A DNA stretch of 64,000 bases, taken from assembly GCF_003073045.1 (NCBI RefSeq), contig NC_037591.1, positions 40,561,883 through 40,625,882 on the forward strand. Direction: 5' to 3'. Made by a program: the position numbers and the translations under genes. Within the stretch, counting starts at the first letter, position 1; the number at the start of each line of letters is the position of its first letter. Shown piece after piece: positions 27,001 to 32,744 of this stretch. Origin of the DNA: Pomacea canaliculata (lineage: Eukaryota; Mollusca; Gastropoda; Architaenioglossa; Ampullariidae). The notes beneath the pieces were generated by a model. That model searched no databases. It worked only from the letters and a program-made list of their open reading frames with translations, and had not been told where the DNA came from.

Positions 27001-29185
27001 GGCAAACAAACAATCACAAACCTCCAAAGAGTCAAACTTGCAGTCATCGGTTCCATCACCAATGTCAAATGTAACAAAAGTCAAGGTAACGCGATGGCCC
27101 TGTGTTGTGTTGATGATGTAGGTACAGTCTTCATTAGGCGGGTACTGACTGGGGTACAGCGGGGACGAGATGGAGCCACTGGGTGAGGTGTACACACCAT
27201 CACAGGCTACAATATAAACAAAGCTCTTGGAAAAACCAATGGTCAAGACTAAATTGTAAGACTGTCATAATTAACATTCGGTCTCATAACCTAAGGGTTT
27301 GAAACTATGTGACTAAGTGAGACTTTATGGGTGTGGATGTCAGATGCAGATAGCGACCAAGAGAAGACTTGGACACCTCATGTATGTCGTGCTACATGTG
27401 TAACACAGATTTCAAGTTGGTTGATTTTCAAAAGTCTATCAATTCCGTTTGCCAGTCCTGGTGGTTTTGAGAGAGCCCGTAGCTACACAAATAACTGTTT
27501 ATTTTGGTTCCTCCTCTATCCTGCGAGATAACGAAGCAAACTAAGTCGAGAATAGTCTACCTCAACGTTCCATTTGCATTGAGCAGTTCCCCATACCGAG
27601 AGACTTGCTTTTCCAGACTCTCCAGCAGAATAATCTCTTTATTCATCTGATGAGGACGAGGGTAAGCCGACATGTTCTTATCCTGGTCAGTCAGCATGCA
27701 GTGATCCAGATTATTATTGTGGTGCATCATCATCCTCACACAGAATAACACAGGAGGAAGTAAATGACCAATTTTGTGATTTGGACTTATCCAAGAACAA
27801 GGCAGACTCGCTAGGTTCAAGACTCCAATAATGTAATCTTCTAGAAGATGTGACATTTACTTCACATTAAATCACTACCAGCAGTTGGATCTTTTTCTTG
27901 AGAACGAAATGTAATTTGGTATTCTGTTCCGATATTGACGGCCTCATTATAGCTTAGAAATCACTCACGACCCACAAGAATGAAACTATTTGTAGAATTT
28001 TGTAAAACAATTTGTGTCTGCCTGAAATGGTGGTGTTAAACACTATATAAACTAACGTTGTAGGTGATGTTGTCGTCGTCGTCATCATCAATCATCATCT
28101 TCCTGATTATCGCAAGACAATCGAAGACAAACAACACCGATATTCTTCACCAAACAGCTTTATGTACCTACACTTTGCAAATGACAGTCTCCTGTCTCAT
28201 TGCCAACAACACGCACAAACCACTGAGTAAGCTTGTAGAGGAAGCAGAAAAGACTGGCTTAAAGGTCAACAGAAAGACGACTGAACTGATTAATACTCCC
28301 AATAACATTTCAAGGAGATAGAATCCTGGAAACAAATCGGTCTGTGTATCAGGGGAGCATTGTCAATAAGGATGGTGAAGTGGACGAGGATTTCAAAAGA
28401 CGCATCAACAGGGCCCGGCATGTTTTCAACAGACTACTCCCCATCTGGAACTCTTGATATCCTTCCGCAGTAAAACCCGCATTTTCAACACCAATGTGAA
28501 AACAGTCCTACGTATAGTTTTGACAATTGGAGAGTGAGAAACATCATCAACAAGCTACAGACCTTTACCAGCCGATGCCTACGTTATTTTCTGGGAATAA
28601 GATATGGCATAAAAAGATCTCTAACAGCAGCCTGTGAAAAACAACCAATCAGAATGTCACTAGCCAAGACATCACAAAGCGCAAGTGGGGCTGGATAAGA
28701 CACACCCTGCGTAAACTAGCTGACACTCTAGCCAAGCAGACACTTGACTGGAACCCTTAGGGGAAGAGGGGAGTTGGGAGACCAAAACAGACTTGGAAAA
28801 GAACAGTAGAGAGTGAGGCAAAGAACTGGGAACCACATGGGACCAAGTGAGGGGTGCTGCCCTATACCGGGTCCGCTGGCGAGGTGTTGTTGCCGCTCTG
28901 TGCTCCTCGTGGAGTAACAAGGACTTAACTAAACAACAAAATTAGAGCGAATTTTACATTTAGATTGTCATATTTGTATGAAGCAAGTACAAAATCGTTT
29001 AGAAATGACTAAGTTTTGGTTTAGTAACAGGACTTTTGTAAAAAAAAAATTTAAATTTGCTGACCAGTAAATACTCAAACTATTCCTACCCTTCAGTGTG
29101 ACCACCTTGCGATCTTACCTCGTGTTTTCTGTACGTTGTGCTGAATCAAGAGTGTAAATAAACACATGAAAAGCTGCATAGTCAT
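1..29185 (-). CDS. Modular CUB / YWTD beta-propeller / EGF receptor-like gene (3' part outside the window)
   Basis: Gene-level entry. Exons read right to left: signal peptide 29119-29185; module 1 CUB 27022-27206 and 25029-25184; propeller 20332-20565, 18674-18842, 18219-18421, 17097-17256 and probably 16795-16822; EGF 13891-13992; module 2 CUB 10609-10778 and 10189-10342; propeller 8758-8991, 619-787 and about 226-404, continuing past base 1. Phases agree at most junctions, including signal peptide to CUB and EGF of module 1 to CUB of module 2, so I read this as one gene rather than two. Known: YWTD propellers with a trailing EGF are the ligand-handling unit of LDL-receptor and LRP proteins, and CUB domains are extracellular binding modules. 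Inferred: an extracellular receptor or secreted binding protein. No transmembrane segment is visible. Module 1 has frame breaks near two splice donors. Two tandem genes remain possible. Confidence 0.7.
226..404 (-). CDS. Exon 14: propeller blade 4 (module 2), 5' border uncertain
   Basis: It reads VYTNNSVIYWSDYIGSKIER, then CNYDGSHRQI and SPTGLALDTVG, ending at a strong GTAAG donor in phase 1 as in module 1. The 5' end is less clear. An acceptor at 405-406 keeps the required phase, whereas the stronger-looking CAG at 410-412 would not. The segment before VYTNNS is diverged and shorter than in module 1. The gene continues beyond base 1. Confidence 0.7.
619..787 (-). CDS. Exon 13: propeller blade 3 (module 2)
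   Basis: A 169-nt exon with the same length and phases as 18674-18842. It reads GGLLWGLSVDSVSRLLFYAD, then GMISLDNNSHHIVVDSDI. It ends at a GTGACT donor. The long open frame on this strand at 562-777 is a shadow in another frame. Confidence 0.8.
916..1851 (+). repeat. 5' LTR
   Basis: 936 bases, TG...CA bounded, nearly identical to 3956-4870. It contains a purine/pyrimidine-biased internal array of CTTGTGGATTTA-like 12-mers near 1385-1515, which is one or two units longer than in the right repeat. Open frames seen in it on either strand (1173-1592, 1402-1641) follow that array and are not genes. Confidence 0.9.
1859..1877 (+). promoter_or_regulatory. Primer-binding site resembling the tRNA-Pro type
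   Basis: TGGGGGCTCTGTCCGGGAT starts seven bases after the 5' LTR. It resembles the tRNA-Pro primer-binding sequence of many retroelements, with one extra T. It is in the expected place for priming minus-strand DNA synthesis. The match is judged from knowledge of such sites, not from a tRNA in this window. Confidence 0.6.
1992..3692 (+). CDS. gag: Retrotransposon Gag with CCHC knuckle and protease-like C-terminus
   Basis: A 566-residue frame starts at the first good ATG after the primer site. Residues about 65-195 form a long Glu/Arg-rich coiled coil with repeated EEEERxRK units. Residues about 205-370 resemble a retrotransposon capsid. A zinc knuckle CFNCGKPGHIKKDC is at about 406-419, and a protease-like DTGAD active-site motif at about 470, followed by a VIIGN motif that fits the family's distal strand. 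The frame loses the family pattern near 3640, where the continuing protein appears in another frame (THAQARRD near 3690), so a frameshift lies there. Gag packages the element's RNA in a cytoplasmic particle. Confidence 0.85.
   Translation: MATGFDPKGVKETDPTSEEMKGMPFQEKMSVEIEGHLGKLQRWTSEAKLLATELGLTGDKLVRFIAAELRDRRQEERERRKEEEERNRKIQLEEEERNRKIQLEEEERKERKRERERKLQLEEKERERKFQLEEEERNERKRERERELQLEEEERERKLRLEEEERQLELKLKERRFELEQEREKETHCRRLENEVGSTPSNPCISTYSVKLPVFDEAVEDLDTFLGRFECVAQLQNWDVNSWGVMLGGQLRGRAAEVYLSLTDTERRDYEAVKVALREAFQLTPDSYRCQFRNERRLDRETFPQFATRLTRYVERWLSLSGKETKYEDLLDLVLQEQMLEVIGGEMAIYLRQCSPKTVKELAMLAERYADARRAAKRSPGVPGRTDYGQKDRNELTEQAGSQEITCFNCGKPGHIKKDCKNRKQSFVPGNSSKVTVVRCADQPAQSETGSYNPYCLATVGEKTVKALRDTGADVLVVDADLVAPTDLLPTHCSITMACKNEVLSCPTALVRLQSPFYCGEAITVVLANLVVPVIIGNHIERRDGTKVQCRFILHYHQCRHQLLQL
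3640..3913 (+). pseudogene. Remnant of pol joining the protease linker to the RNase H end
   Basis: The stretch VVTHAQARRD is typical of the region after a gypsy protease. About 200 bases later come GKDNV and, one frame over, ADYLSRFAP followed by a stop. G-K-D-N-V-x-A-D-x-L-S-R is the well-known end of the gypsy RT/RNase H region, so everything between has been deleted and a base is missing at the motif. It is not functional. Confidence 0.55.
3956..4870 (+). repeat. 3' LTR
   Basis: 915 bases, matching the 5' LTR with the same termini and followed at once by the ACCAC duplication. It lacks about two units of the internal 12-13 bp array. Confidence 0.9.
4876..5449. other. Intron sequence, nothing recognised
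   Basis: AT-rich intron between the LTR element and an L1-like remnant. I find no exon, repeat boundary or RNA gene. Confidence 0.4.
5450..6840 (-). mobile_element. Decayed L1/Tx1-like LINE, reverse transcriptase region
   Basis: On the minus strand, broken frames give, in order, GTDGLTVEFKKQFFVDIG, IITCLPK, WRPISLLNVT, SPYLYLICA, a FANDR-x-x-FLDGSKKSFNET version of the FADD active-site region, and WDPGFFNILGIEFSVNLKE. These are the successive motifs of the L1-type RT and the segment after it. Stops and frameshifts are frequent and the second active-site Asp is replaced, so it is an old dead copy. Confidence 0.65.
7000..8330 (+). mobile_element. Decayed LINE reverse transcriptase fragment
   Basis: Plus-strand fragments read DQPDNYRGISLLN (about 7541-7582), HSTVDHTIFLIAVIQKQL and KAFDSV (about 7690-7800), then LFADDIAL (about 8025-8050), in RT motif order. 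Frames are broken by stops. The orientation is opposite to the neighbouring L1-like fragment, so it is a separate insertion. Exact ends are not visible. Confidence 0.55.
8758..8991 (-). CDS. Exon 12: YWTD propeller blades 1-2 (module 2)
   Basis: A 234-nt exon, phase 1 to phase 1, the same length as its module 1 twin. It reads FLLVTDSHNGIHRIDIDTGS, then GIDYDPVDGRVYWSDIEDE and SANLDGSDARLV. The coding match to 20332-20565 is close and in frame throughout, and only a few residues differ (SHNG for SDNA, for example). The following intron contains the LTR retrotransposon and two LINE remnants. Confidence 0.85.
8992..10188. other. Intron (module 2) sharing sequence with a module 1 intron
   Basis: The part near 9830-9970 resembles 24700-24850 (same GTCAGTGGAG...TTTGTATA, ACTAGTTGAT and AGAAATTAGAA words in order), so the module duplication carried intron DNA with it. 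No exon or transposon is recognised in the rest. Confidence 0.5.
10189..10342 (-). CDS. Exon 11: CUB domain, second half (module 2)
   Basis: It reads IRDGSSELSPSMGIFCNT, then MWIRSRSGSQSGTGFNATYS, and ends in phase 1 at a GTAAAT donor, matching the next exon at 8991. This is the intact form of the exon that is disturbed in module 1. The intron separating it from the first CUB half is under 300 bases here. The equivalent module 1 intron is about 1.8 kb because a mariner element sits in it. Confidence 0.75.
10609..10778 (-). CDS. Exon 10: CUB domain, first half (module 2)
   Basis: A 170-nt exon, phase 1 to phase 0. It reads CGEYVSPSGFISSPSYTR, then DCIYIINTTAGYRITLTF and EDCRYNFLQ. It aligns with 27022-27206 but is five codons shorter. 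The donor is again GTTTGTGATT, conserved between modules. NTT is a possible glycosylation site at the same place as in module 1. Confidence 0.75.
11075..11570 (-). mobile_element. L1-like LINE, C-terminal fragment
   Basis: The minus strand reads KWDSTFENLPWNLKFNKC, VKWFQLRIFHK, RHLLWQCQLV-like pieces, then NFNFSEKLILFDVQDN, NICTDKVLDLIICQQ and LDLFEVLWKPYHKLLI followed by a stop. This is the usual end of L1/Tx1-type ORF2 proteins, including the WF-R-LH segment and the terminal LDLI helix. It abuts the RTE fragment at 11570. Confidence 0.6.
11570..12040 (+). mobile_element. RTE-like LINE, C-terminal fragment
   Basis: A nearly intact frame reads SKLLYGSESWKMTKT, CLRCILNIFWPNTITNEEL, RRRWRWIGHVLRQ and RRKRGRPKETWRRTVERE, and ends IEALCAT with a stop. 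This is the standard C-terminus of RTE-type endonuclease/reverse transcriptase proteins. It has no RT core, so it is a 5'-truncated copy. Confidence 0.75.
12041..13890. other. Intron, nothing recognised
   Basis: Between the RTE fragment and the module 1 EGF exon. I see no exon, RNA gene or element boundary. Confidence 0.35.
13891..13992 (-). CDS. Exon 9: short EGF-like segment closing module 1
   Basis: A 102-nt exon, phase 1 to phase 1, with acceptor CTCAG and donor GTATGT. It reads GPNGCGNNNGGCMFICIP followed by NRSKCLAPLDKSS. The C-x-NNGGC-x-x-x-C start is the hallmark of the EGF domain that follows each YWTD propeller in LDL-receptor proteins. Only four cysteines are present instead of six, so the domain is truncated or completed elsewhere. 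Its end phase joins directly to the CUB exon at 10778, giving SSVCGEYVSPSG, which links the two modules into one reading frame. Confidence 0.65.
13993..15480. other. Intron, nothing recognised
   Basis: It has no coding or repeat signature I can name. Short open frames near 14848 and 15086 look random. Confidence 0.35.
15480..16510 (-). mobile_element. RTE-like LINE with internal deletion (endonuclease end joined to 3' end)
   Basis: The minus strand reads KIMVGDMNAKDGNDN, NENGELLTDFCLFNNLVVGG, TTWTSPDGHTENQIDHITI and NRQFSSLRDVRVKRG: the APE-type endonuclease of RTE elements, with GDMNAK and the DHI catalytic region. A degraded linker follows, then KNRVRWRGV close to an AGAAGAAAAATAA tail, the normal 3' end of such elements. 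The whole RT core is missing. Confidence 0.75.
16795..16822 (-). CDS. Possible exon 8: end of propeller strand (module 1)
   Basis: A 28-nt open piece reads KVTRLDPWSG, the kind of strand that follows an LDL-receptor propeller DW motif. It would end at a GTATAA donor in phase 1, matching the EGF exon at 13992. Its start phase disagrees with the preceding exon by one base. It is very short, so the call rests on motif resemblance and position only. Confidence 0.3.
17097..17256 (-). CDS. Exon 7: propeller blades 5-6 (module 1)
   Basis: It continues GLALDIEG into RRLYWADGDTQLIGWTDVDS and ends with MGLDIYQNELFVTDWGDEQ. RLYWAD and LFVTDW are the fifth and sixth YWTD strands, completing a six-bladed set. 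The acceptor at 17257 fits the preceding phase exactly. The donor reads GAACA|GTGAGT, leaving phase 2. The most plausible next piece (16795-16822) would need a phase-0 junction, which would hold if one G had been lost at the donor. Confidence 0.8.
17257..18218. other. Intron, nothing certain
   Basis: A GC-richer patch at 17790-18010 interrupts an otherwise AT-rich intron and may be an old repeat. No family is recognised. Confidence 0.3.
18219..18421 (-). CDS. Exon 6: propeller blade 4 (module 1)
   Basis: A 203-nt exon, phase 2 to phase 1, with a strong GTAAG donor. It reads CNQILRPNINVIEFRSP, then VYTNNSVLYWSDSNKVTIER, CNYDGSDRETLV and GPNGLALDIEG. VLYWSD is a textbook YWTD strand, and C-N-Y-D-G-S with GLALD gives the usual class B repeat. 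The acceptor is chosen because it keeps the previous exon's phase and leaves the whole exon open. The module 2 counterpart is near 226-404. Confidence 0.85.
18674..18842 (-). CDS. Exon 5: propeller blade 3 (module 1)
   Basis: A 169-nt exon, phase 1 to phase 2. It reads GGSLWGLSLDSVSRLLFYAD, then GMISLDTNSHQIVVDSDI and IDIELDKHNG. LLFYAD takes the YWTD position, preceded by the G-L-S-L-D strand. Its donor is GTGATT, weaker than the others in this gene. The twin in module 2 is 619-787, with identical length and phase. Confidence 0.8.
20040..20280 (+). mobile_element. Probable CR1/L2-like LINE 3' tail
   Basis: CTGTAAAGCACTGTGAGG followed by AGAAAGATAAGCGATATAAA resembles the stereotyped 3' end of CR1/L2-type LINEs (GTAAAGCGC...TTTAG...GATAAGCGCTATA). 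No coding part is recognisable. The call rests on this tail only. Confidence 0.3.
20332..20565 (-). CDS. Exon 4: YWTD propeller blades 1-2 (module 1)
   Basis: A 234-nt exon, phase 1 to phase 1, with acceptor CCACAG and donor GTAAAG. It reads FLLVTDSDNAIHRIDIDTGS, then GIDYDPVDGRVYWSDIEDE and IRSAKLDGSDAQLV. FLLVTD and VYWSD are the first two YWTD strands, and the I-x-R-x-x-L-D-G-S pattern that follows is typical of LDL-receptor class B repeats. The twin exon in module 2 (8758-8991) has exactly the same length and phase. Earlier in the modules this exon follows the CUB domain directly, so the propeller starts without an intervening EGF domain. Confidence 0.85.
20600..22260. other. Intron, nothing recognised
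   Basis: Module 1 intron upstream of the hAT MITE. A purine-rich patch lies near 20700-20840. The open frame at 21871-22089 shows no family features. Confidence 0.35.
22268..22715. mobile_element. hAT-type MITE with 8-bp target duplication
   Basis: The element at 22276-22707 starts CAGTGATGCCCAACC and ends as an imperfect inverted copy (GGTTGTGGCATCCCTG). It is flanked on both sides by ATGTAGTC (22268-22275 and 22708-22715). CAGxG termini and an 8-bp duplication are the signature of hAT elements. It is 432 bases long and has no transposase, hence non-autonomous. Confidence 0.85.
23438..23640 (+). pseudogene. MADF/Myb-like DNA-binding protein fragment of Harbinger
   Basis: It reads MAMWSEENCVLMTSLWENYS, CLFDTTQPDYMNRYKARK and, after a frame change, EIARDVGNGITG and VEDDIRKK. 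The C-L-[FY]-D-T-x-x-x-[DE]Y and K-x-x-W/F-x-E-I-A pattern is that of MADF domains, which accompany Harbinger transposases and help them bind termini or enter the nucleus. It is truncated and frameshifted. Confidence 0.55.
23637..23831 (-). pseudogene. Harbinger transposase N-terminal fragment
   Basis: A 64-residue frame reads MADDIDDEILLEAIAATIVI, then MREWGTRRSRLGAYSCLLK. The acidic start followed by W-x-R-x-W-x-x-R-R-x-x-x-G-A-Y-x-x-L-L is typical of Harbinger-type nucleases. The DDE domain is missing. Confidence 0.6.
23985..25028. other. Intron, partly homologous to module 2 intron
   Basis: The part near 24700-24860 resembles 9830-9970 in the second module. No exon or other element is recognised. 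Confidence 0.4.
25029..25184 (-). CDS. Exon 3: CUB domain, second half (module 1), frame disturbed
   Basis: It begins IRDGSSELSPSMGIFCNT directly after the FDSLE of the previous exon, supplying the last CUB cysteine. Against its twin at 10189-10342 it carries three small indels in about 50 bases near its 3' end: two extra bases, one extra base, then one missing base. The first two cancel, but the last leaves the exon ending in phase 0, whereas the next exon (20565) needs phase 1. As sequenced the reading frame breaks at this junction. This could be decay of module 1, an uncorrected sequencing indel, or a splice form I cannot see. Confidence 0.7.
25475..26720 (-). mobile_element. Mariner-type transposon with inverted ends
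   Basis: Imperfect terminal inverted repeats (GAGATCAGTTCAAAATGTTC on the left, GAGAGTCGTTCAAAAAGTTT read inward from the right) are bounded by TA at 25473-25474 and 26721-26722. The minus strand encodes a decayed transposase: an intact N-terminal helix-turn-helix part at 26229-26537, then fragments such as LLTQFKNDPENFDLRSVTE. The size is near that of a full mariner. It sits in the intron that splits the module 1 CUB domain and is absent from the matching module 2 intron. Confidence 0.8.
26229..26537 (-). pseudogene. Mariner transposase, N-terminal part
   Basis: It reads MKKRAQAVESICKRKVTPKE, SDATVKKWLTKFKRGMVSTE and VEAIHLMVLNERLFTVKQIA, the paired helix-turn-helix of mariner transposases that binds the inverted repeats. 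The catalytic region downstream (to about 25480) is broken by stops and frameshifts, so the protein is dead. Confidence 0.75.
27022..27206 (-). CDS. Exon 2: CUB domain, first half (module 1)
   Basis: Phase-1 exon of 61 codons plus two bases, ending in phase 0 at a GTTTGT donor. It reads CDGVYTSPSGSISSPLYPSQ followed by YPPNEDCTYIINTTQGHRV and ends at FDSLE. The first two CUB cysteines, the SPxYP turn, the third cysteine and the FDxLE strand that leads into the calcium-site loop are all present. NTT is a possible N-glycosylation site. It pairs with 10609-10778 in module 2, which has the same borders and the same unusual GTTTGTG donor. Confidence 0.8.
27207..28100. other. Intron 1 of the CUB-YWTD gene, left part
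   Basis: Nothing coding is recognised. A frame at 27557-27856 has no family features. Confidence 0.35.
28100..28945 (+). mobile_element. RTE-like LINE fragment (RT C-terminus to 3' end)
   Basis: Broken plus-strand frames read LSKLVEEAEKTGLKVNRK, GRGFQKTHQQGPACFQQ in place of the usual DIKRRIN-ARHVFN region, KTRIFNTNVKTVL, TSRCLRYFLGI-like and RVRWRGVVAALCSS, in the order found in RTE proteins. Stops are frequent. It lies in the first intron of the CUB-YWTD gene, antisense to it. Confidence 0.7.
29119..29185 (-). CDS. Exon 1: signal peptide of the CUB-YWTD gene
   Basis: The frame opens at ATG 29185 (a second ATG follows at 29179) and reads MTMQLFMCLFTLLIQHNVQK: a short N-region, a hydrophobic core and a polar end, as in a secretory signal. 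The exon ends in phase 1 at a GTAAGA donor. The next exon downstream in this orientation (27206) begins in phase 1 with Ala-Cys-Asp-Gly, the start of a CUB domain, so the junction is in frame. An acceptor-like TTATTTCAG lies just upstream of the ATG, so a separate 5' UTR exon probably exists further right. The start codon is chosen because it opens the hydrophobic stretch. Confidence 0.55.
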
Positions 29186-31395
29186 CTTTATATCTGAAAT
29201 AAGAGATAATATAAGCTTTTTAAAATGAGATCAGTAAATAAATGTTGCATACTATCAACTAAACTGTGAAATGTTTAAACAGATTAGAAGATTAAAAGCT
29301 CTACTAGTCCATCTAATGATTTCTTTAAAAAAAGAAACGAATTCCGTATTTTATCGACAAAAGAAGGGTTATGAAACTTTGTTTATATTATCAAATACTT
29401 CTAAAAGCTTTATGGCAATGTTTTCGCAGCAAAGGGAGACATTAAAAGGCAAAGCATAAAGCACAGGCACACTAACTAGGTTATGGCACGTGGCAAGAAA
29501 ATCCCAAGTATCTAACCGTTTTTGACAAATCAAACTACACAGCCGTTGGGTGGACAGCTAAGGTTTTCTAGCCTCACACCCAACAGTCCTGTGCACTATC
29601 CATATATAGTATAAATCTTTCTAAGGAAGGACTAACGTTTGCAGGAATACCAACTCTGTTGCACCAGTTAGCTTATGCAGGAATAAACAAAACCCAATTT
29701 TTTTCTTTATTTGTTCATTTCACGCATGCTTACACACACGCACGCACACTCACACTGCTCAGGTGTTGCATAGCCATACACGTCTTTAAAAAAAATTTCC
29801 TTTGATCTACACATTCTTTCACTAATAAAAAAATAAGTAAATTAATCGGCAACAAAAAATATTATGTGACTTTCGTAATAATCATCGTAGTCAAAGTGTA
29901 TCCAGTTCCAGTTCCGTGCGGTCTTAACTGAATGGCCTAACCTGGGTACTTCAATATCGTATCAGTGCTTCAGTTCATGTAATTGTCTTGTTTCTCTGTG
30001 CTACTATTCTTCACCATGAAATTTTCTACACACCTGTACCTTTGGCTATCAACCTCGACCCTACATCGCCGATATTTTCTCGTATCTCTGTGAGCCTTGC
30101 AATCTGCCATCTTGTTTGACTCACACATTGTGACCTGACTGTCATGGTACGAACGGTCCGACCAACACACTCACAGCCAAAATTTGTGCGTTCTTCAACA
30201 ATAAAACAAAACGATTGTCCGAGGCTGCTATTGCATGTTATTTTCCTTTGCCGTGGTTTCAGTACTTGTACAACACAGCAGCGCAGTAACACATGGTAAC
30301 ACAGACACCTTGGCACTGGGTTCTGACATAAAGGTTAACCTCAAATATCCAAAAGCTTTTGAGTCTTCAGTTACAGAAATCTGTTTCAAAAACATTCGAA
30401 CTGTTACAAGTCAATCTTCAAGCTCGGGTCCTGGAATCAGGAAGATGCGGCAGAAGTGGAAACAATTAGACAACTAATTTGACACAGGATACACGATATG
30501 TAGTCTTACTGAGCTAAAGGAGCTAAACAGATGTCAAGAACCTGGCGATTAAAGTTCAAGAGGTCAACATGAAGTCATTGAGGGTTATCTGGTTCAGTCT
30601 CTACTCCATCATGCAGTGATGTCATCAGTGACGACATTGCATAATGACGTAAACATACAGCGCACTGTTTACTCCAAGCCCAAAGATAAACAAATGTTGA
30701 TAAAGTACAAGACGTCCCCACACCTACATGTGACAAGCAGGCTCCACACTCAGATCATTCACTCTCTAAGCGCCGCCATTTTGTTTATAAAGAGATTGCT
30801 CTAAATAATAGTTTTATTTACTGGAATCTTTGTTGTCTGCAAGTAAATAAATCCGCTAATCACAAAACTGGTTGATTTGATAAACTATAATCAGTACCTT
30901 CAATACTTTAAAACAAGGTTGCATTGTAAAAGAACTAATATCAACCAAAAGAAATCGTGAGTGGACTTTAGTTTTTCCAGATGTTTACATAATTTATTAA
31001 AGATAAACAACTTAACATCCTCACTAAGTTCCGTACAAATCGCAGTAGGTCTAATATGCTCCCTAGCGATGTCATGTGTGTTATTATTATTATATATATA
31101 TTTTGTTATTCAAGGGAGGTAAGAGGTTGCGGCAGAAACGATTAGCTCGATTGCAATTAGCTTCCTTGCGAAGTCTAATGTGATGGTAAGTGGACAATTA
31201 CAAGGACAATTCTTTATTTACGAGTGGTAAAATAAGCGACGGATCGTTTTTTTCCCCATTTAGCCCTCGCCCTTTACAGGGAAAGAAATTAACTACATAA
31301 ATGAAGTAATTAAGCATTATATAACAAAAAATTGTCGTAAACAGAAAGAAGGGTGGATATGTACAAGGTGATAGTTAAGAAGAAATATGCATATA
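29186..31395. other. Upstream flank of the CUB-YWTD gene, nothing recognised
   Basis: Probably holds the 5' UTR exon and promoter of the minus-strand gene, but no element can be fixed. The open frames in it look random. Confidence 0.35.
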
Positions 31396-32217
31396 TTACA
31401 AGGTCACCTGGAGTTGGGAGGAATCTCTAGAGGCCTCATCTATATGTCTTGAAAGTATTCAGATAGATGGCGTCGAAAGCAGTTCAGGGAGTGCAATTGC
31501 TTGAGATGGAGTGGGAGGCTGTTCCATAGCACGCTCCCTCTGAATTGCAGACTTGATTTGAAGAGTTCTAGTCGAGGAAAGGGATATTCAGTTTTGGGAA
31601 GGTTCTAGAGTTATTGGAGGAAAATAGGAGAGAGAGTCTTGGAGATAGTTTGCCCGTCAGTATTTTATACATGAAAATACATTTGTTAAATTTAAGTCTG
31701 TTTTTTAGAGGAAGGACACCTAGAGAGGTGAAGTCATTCGGGTCTATTGTCGGTTTTAGTAGAACAGGAAATGTTTTATTCTGGACAGCTGGTAGACTTT
31801 CTTGGAGATGTTCTTACTTGTGCAAGCGCAGTGTGGCAAGAGTGACGGGGCCTAAAGCCGGATTGGTTTGTATGGAGAAGTTCATACCTTAAAAGGTGCT
31901 TATGGATGTGTTTTTCTAAGGGTTTTGAGGGAGGCGACAGAATTGAGATTGGACGATAATTTGTGGGGTCACTTGGATCACCTGATTTGTGTATTGGGAT
32001 TACTTTTGCTTGTTTAAGGTGCGTTTAAGGCTACCCTAGTAGCAACTCCTGCAAAGTGTGCGTTCAGTGTGTTAGGGAGTATGCAGTACTGGTTTTTCTT
32101 GATCTGTTGGTTAGCTGGTTGATGGCTTTCCAGATCAGTATGGTGTTCTGTTTGCATTCTATGAGTTTGCTAAAGTAGTTTTTCATCTTGCTTCGTTTCA
32201 TAGCGGTGACAAAATTT

Positions 32218-32724
32218 CTTTGCTTTTTCTTCTTCTTCGTCGTCGTTCACTCAAATGGACACGCCTGCCTCCTGCACAAATGATGCTGTGCGCCGCAGGT
32301 CCTCCAGGTTGCCGTGTAGCTTCCTCAATACTGGCGTCTCATCAGTCCAAATGCGGTGCCTGAGTTCTTCGTGCATGGGACATTCTTGTAGTAGATGTGC
32401 TGTTGTCTGACTGCCTGTCTGGCACGGGCACTGGTCTGTCTGGCCGATCCGGAGCTTGGTGTAAAGGTGGTGATTGAGACGGTTGTGGCCTGTCCTCAGC
32501 CTGAAAATAATGACCTGCTCAGCTCTTGTAAGCAGGTAGTATGGGTCGTTTCGGTTGAAACGTGGGTACTGCTGCAGCCACTTGTTGTGCTATTTGGCCT
32601 TGATGATGGTTTTGACTTCACTGTAGGTGGTGGACCTGTCTTGCTGCTCTTTTGTGGATCCTTCCTTGGCAAGAGTGTCTGCGGCTTCGTTGCCAAAAAC
32701 CCCACAGTGGGAGCTTTGCTTTTT
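32218..32724 (-). mobile_element. Nested 5'-truncated I/Nimb-like LINE with target duplications
   Basis: The insert (32229-32713) is a near copy, in reverse orientation, of the RNase H and C-terminal part of the element ending at 45256. It ends in a TCTTCTTCTT tail. Both sides carry CTTTGCTTTTT (32218-32228 and 32714-32724), an 11-base target duplication. Removing the insert reunites the interrupted host LINE. Confidence 0.8.
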
Positions 32725-32744
32725 GAATTTCGCTTCTTGGCCCC

